Part shown: one piece after another, positions 62,050 to 64,000 of the stretch
Numbering within the stretch: the stretch's first letter is position 1
Layout of the letters: every line of letters begins with the position of its first letter
From: Lepturacanthus savala
Taxonomy: Eukaryota > Chordata > Actinopteri > Scombriformes > Trichiuridae
Direction: 5' to 3'
Assembly (NCBI GenBank): GCA_030544235.1
Contig: CM060469.1
Span: 9,558,017 to 9,622,016 of the forward strand
DNA length: 64,000 nucleotides
Made by a program: the position numbers and the translations under genes
Notes under the pieces: generated by a model
Databases searched by the model: none
Told to the model about the DNA's origin: nothing
The model's input: only the letters and a program-made list of their open reading frames with translations

Positions 62050-63590
62050 CTTGACGCTCACTCTTTCTTTTTTTCTTTTTTTTTTTCCCACGAAGATGTA
62101 TCTAAACTGGCTGCTGGTCATCTGCAGCACTTTAAACTCAACCTAACATAATGCTGTGATTTAAGAACTGCACTATCAGCGTCTCTCCTGCAGCAAAACA
62201 CTGTTGCACCTTTCGTCTGGCGCAAGGAGGCGAGGGTGGAGGCCGAACGCATTTATTTTAGTGCGAAGCGCAGGAGAGATCTTTACTTAAATATTGGCAT
62301 TAGCACATAAGTATTCCTGGGAAATGTCACAAGGGATTTTTTTTTGTTCCTCAGCCGTAGCATTACACACCTCAGCTGCAGACTCGTGCAGAAACAAGGA
62401 AGGAGCTAGAAATGCCACACATCTACTTACACTCATGACAAATGAAGTTTGTGGAAATTACTTTACACAGAGACAAGGACACTTAAAGCAAATGGGTTCT
62501 TCCTTTTTTTCCCCTCTCTGCTGTGTTTTTATGCATGTGAAAGAACAACATTGTGTGCAGCTGATAAGGAAAAGTAGCTATAACAGCCCAGAATAAGTAG
62601 CTGAAGACCAAATTGTAAAACCAATTAGCCAAAAATGTTTGGATGTTTATTTGCTGGATACATGCAAATGATCTAAATGATAGGTTCCATAGCTGAGATG
62701 TATCATATTGCATGACATATATTGACATAGCATATTAACACACTTATTATGCTCATGCTATGATTTAACACTATATAAACACTCATATTTTACCAGAATG
62801 TTATAGAAAATCGTGTCCTTTTAATATGAAATTCTGCTTACTGTTAAACTGCCAATTGAACATCAAGAATTCTTAGAAAAGAATGTTCCATTTAGAGAAT
62901 TCCCCCCCAAAGAAAGGACAGAAATTGTAAAATTGTAAGCAGAGGATTGTTTATTAGTCAGCTTTTATCATATAAATTATGAAATAAGCCATTTACAAAG
63001 TGTAAATGCATTTGAAAGAAAGACAATGTAACGCTAATTATGAATTGAACTCCTCATTTGTCATGACTTGCTGCAGGCATATGCTAGGTTTCCTCTATTG
63101 ATCGCACATAATACAAATTCTTTTGAATCGGATACAATTCAAAGGAAAGGTAACAAAACAGATTTCCGGCTGGATCTTTTTTTTTTTTTATTCATGTCAT
63201 CAATGAACACAACATGACAAAAAAAAAAAGTTGGAGGGGCTCAAAATGCTGCAGAGATTTCTTTTCTTCTTTTCTCTCTCTCTCTATCAGAGAGAACTGT
63301 CTCTCTCTCTTCAGCAGAGAACAAGCTGCATCTCTTCTGATTCTTCCTGGTTCAAAAATAATAATAATAATAATAATAATAAAAACCCTACAGAAACACA
63401 GGTGTGTGCGTGTCAGCTCGCATCTCACCGGGGTCTTCTCGTGCAGATGGAGGCTGATCTGAACAATACTCTGCAGACGCTCTGGCCCACTGAGTAAACT
63501 TGCTGCGTGTGGAGATTCGCTCTGGTTCACACGGCACAACGCACTCCAATAACAACCCCACCCTGCTGCCACCTGCACAAATACACTCAC
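62050..63590. other. intergenic, no gene seen
   Basis: Mixed AT-rich sequence with a CT tract (63,273-63,313) and an (AAT)n run (63,356-63,381). No exon supported. Confidence 0.3.
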
Positions 63591-64000
63591 ACACTCATAC
63601 ACACACACACACACTCACTCACATACACGCACACACGGCTGATCTCACAAGGAGGAGGGGGGGGAAAAAAAGCTTGGAAGTGATTTTTTTTCCACATGTT
63701 GAGATATTTCCATGTCCATCTTCTTTAAACGAGGGAGGGGAAGGATTGTTTGAAATATATCTGGATATGATGGTGCTGCCCTGTGTTGTTATGATGTGCA
63801 GACTTCTGCAAGCTGTTTGTGGTGTGTGTGTGTGTGTGTGTGTGTGCATGTGTGTGTTCCCCCCCCTCCACGCTGGCCTCATTAAGTGGTCAGAACTCTC
63901 ACAGATCCTCACCCTTCTTCCATCATGTTCCGCACCCCCCCCACCCCCCCCCCCCACCACCACCAACCCCACCTCCCCTCCTGCTGCTGCTGCTGCGTCT
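63591..64000. repeat. cluster of CA/GT and C-rich low-complexity tracts
   Basis: CA repeat (63,592-63,615), GT repeat (63,817-63,847), C-rich stretches (63,862-63,869 and 63,932-63,975) and a CTG run at the right edge (63,981-63,995). No gene visible. Confidence 0.75.

Overview
The window reads as nuclear DNA of a teleost fish. The evidence is a two-exon NK-2 class homeobox gene whose protein is of the fish nkx2.4 type, a second gene split by GT-AG introns, dense CA/GT and TA microsatellites, and decayed copies of repeats typical of fish genomes (hAT, PIF/Harbinger, Tc1-like, L2/CR1-like LINE and tRNA-like SINE fragments). There are no prokaryotic operons, CRISPR arrays, rRNA genes or phage-like blocks. 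Layout: (1) 1 to about 12.92 kb, plus strand, is the 3' part of a multi-exon gene. Six exons were joined by reading splice sites and phases; they give 178 residues ending in an acidic tail and a poly(A) signal. I assign it, with moderate confidence, to kiz (centrosomal protein kizuna), from the character of the tail and because KIZ neighbours NKX2-4 in other vertebrates. (2) About 12.9 to 38.8 kb is a 26-kb gene desert holding three recognisable transposon relics (hAT transposase tail, PIF/Harbinger, and a hAT-type MITE with perfect target duplications) and several candidate conserved regulatory blocks. (3) 39,475 to 41,105, minus strand, is nkx2.4: 354 residues with TN motif, homeodomain carrying Tyr54, NK2-specific domain and GRTW end. 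A GC box and a TATA-like motif lie upstream. (4) About 41.1 to 64 kb is the nkx2.4 upstream side. It is AT-rich and repeat-rich between 45 and 59 kb, with two uncertain exon-like segments: 50,386-50,610 on plus and 61,899-62,019 on minus. How it fits together: kiz and nkx2.4 converge tail to tail. The picture matches a developmental regulatory block, with a housekeeping bystander (kiz) and a hypothalamus/thyroid regulator surrounded by low-gene-density DNA likely to hold enhancers. No xrn2 coding exons were recognised between them, although XRN2 lies there in mammals from memory. No previously undescribed system is clear. The least explained items are the two orphan terminal exons, the homeodomain-site cluster at 32.0 kb and the inverted repeat pair at 50.9 and 56.6 kb. 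All homology statements come from reading and memory; no search or conservation score was run.
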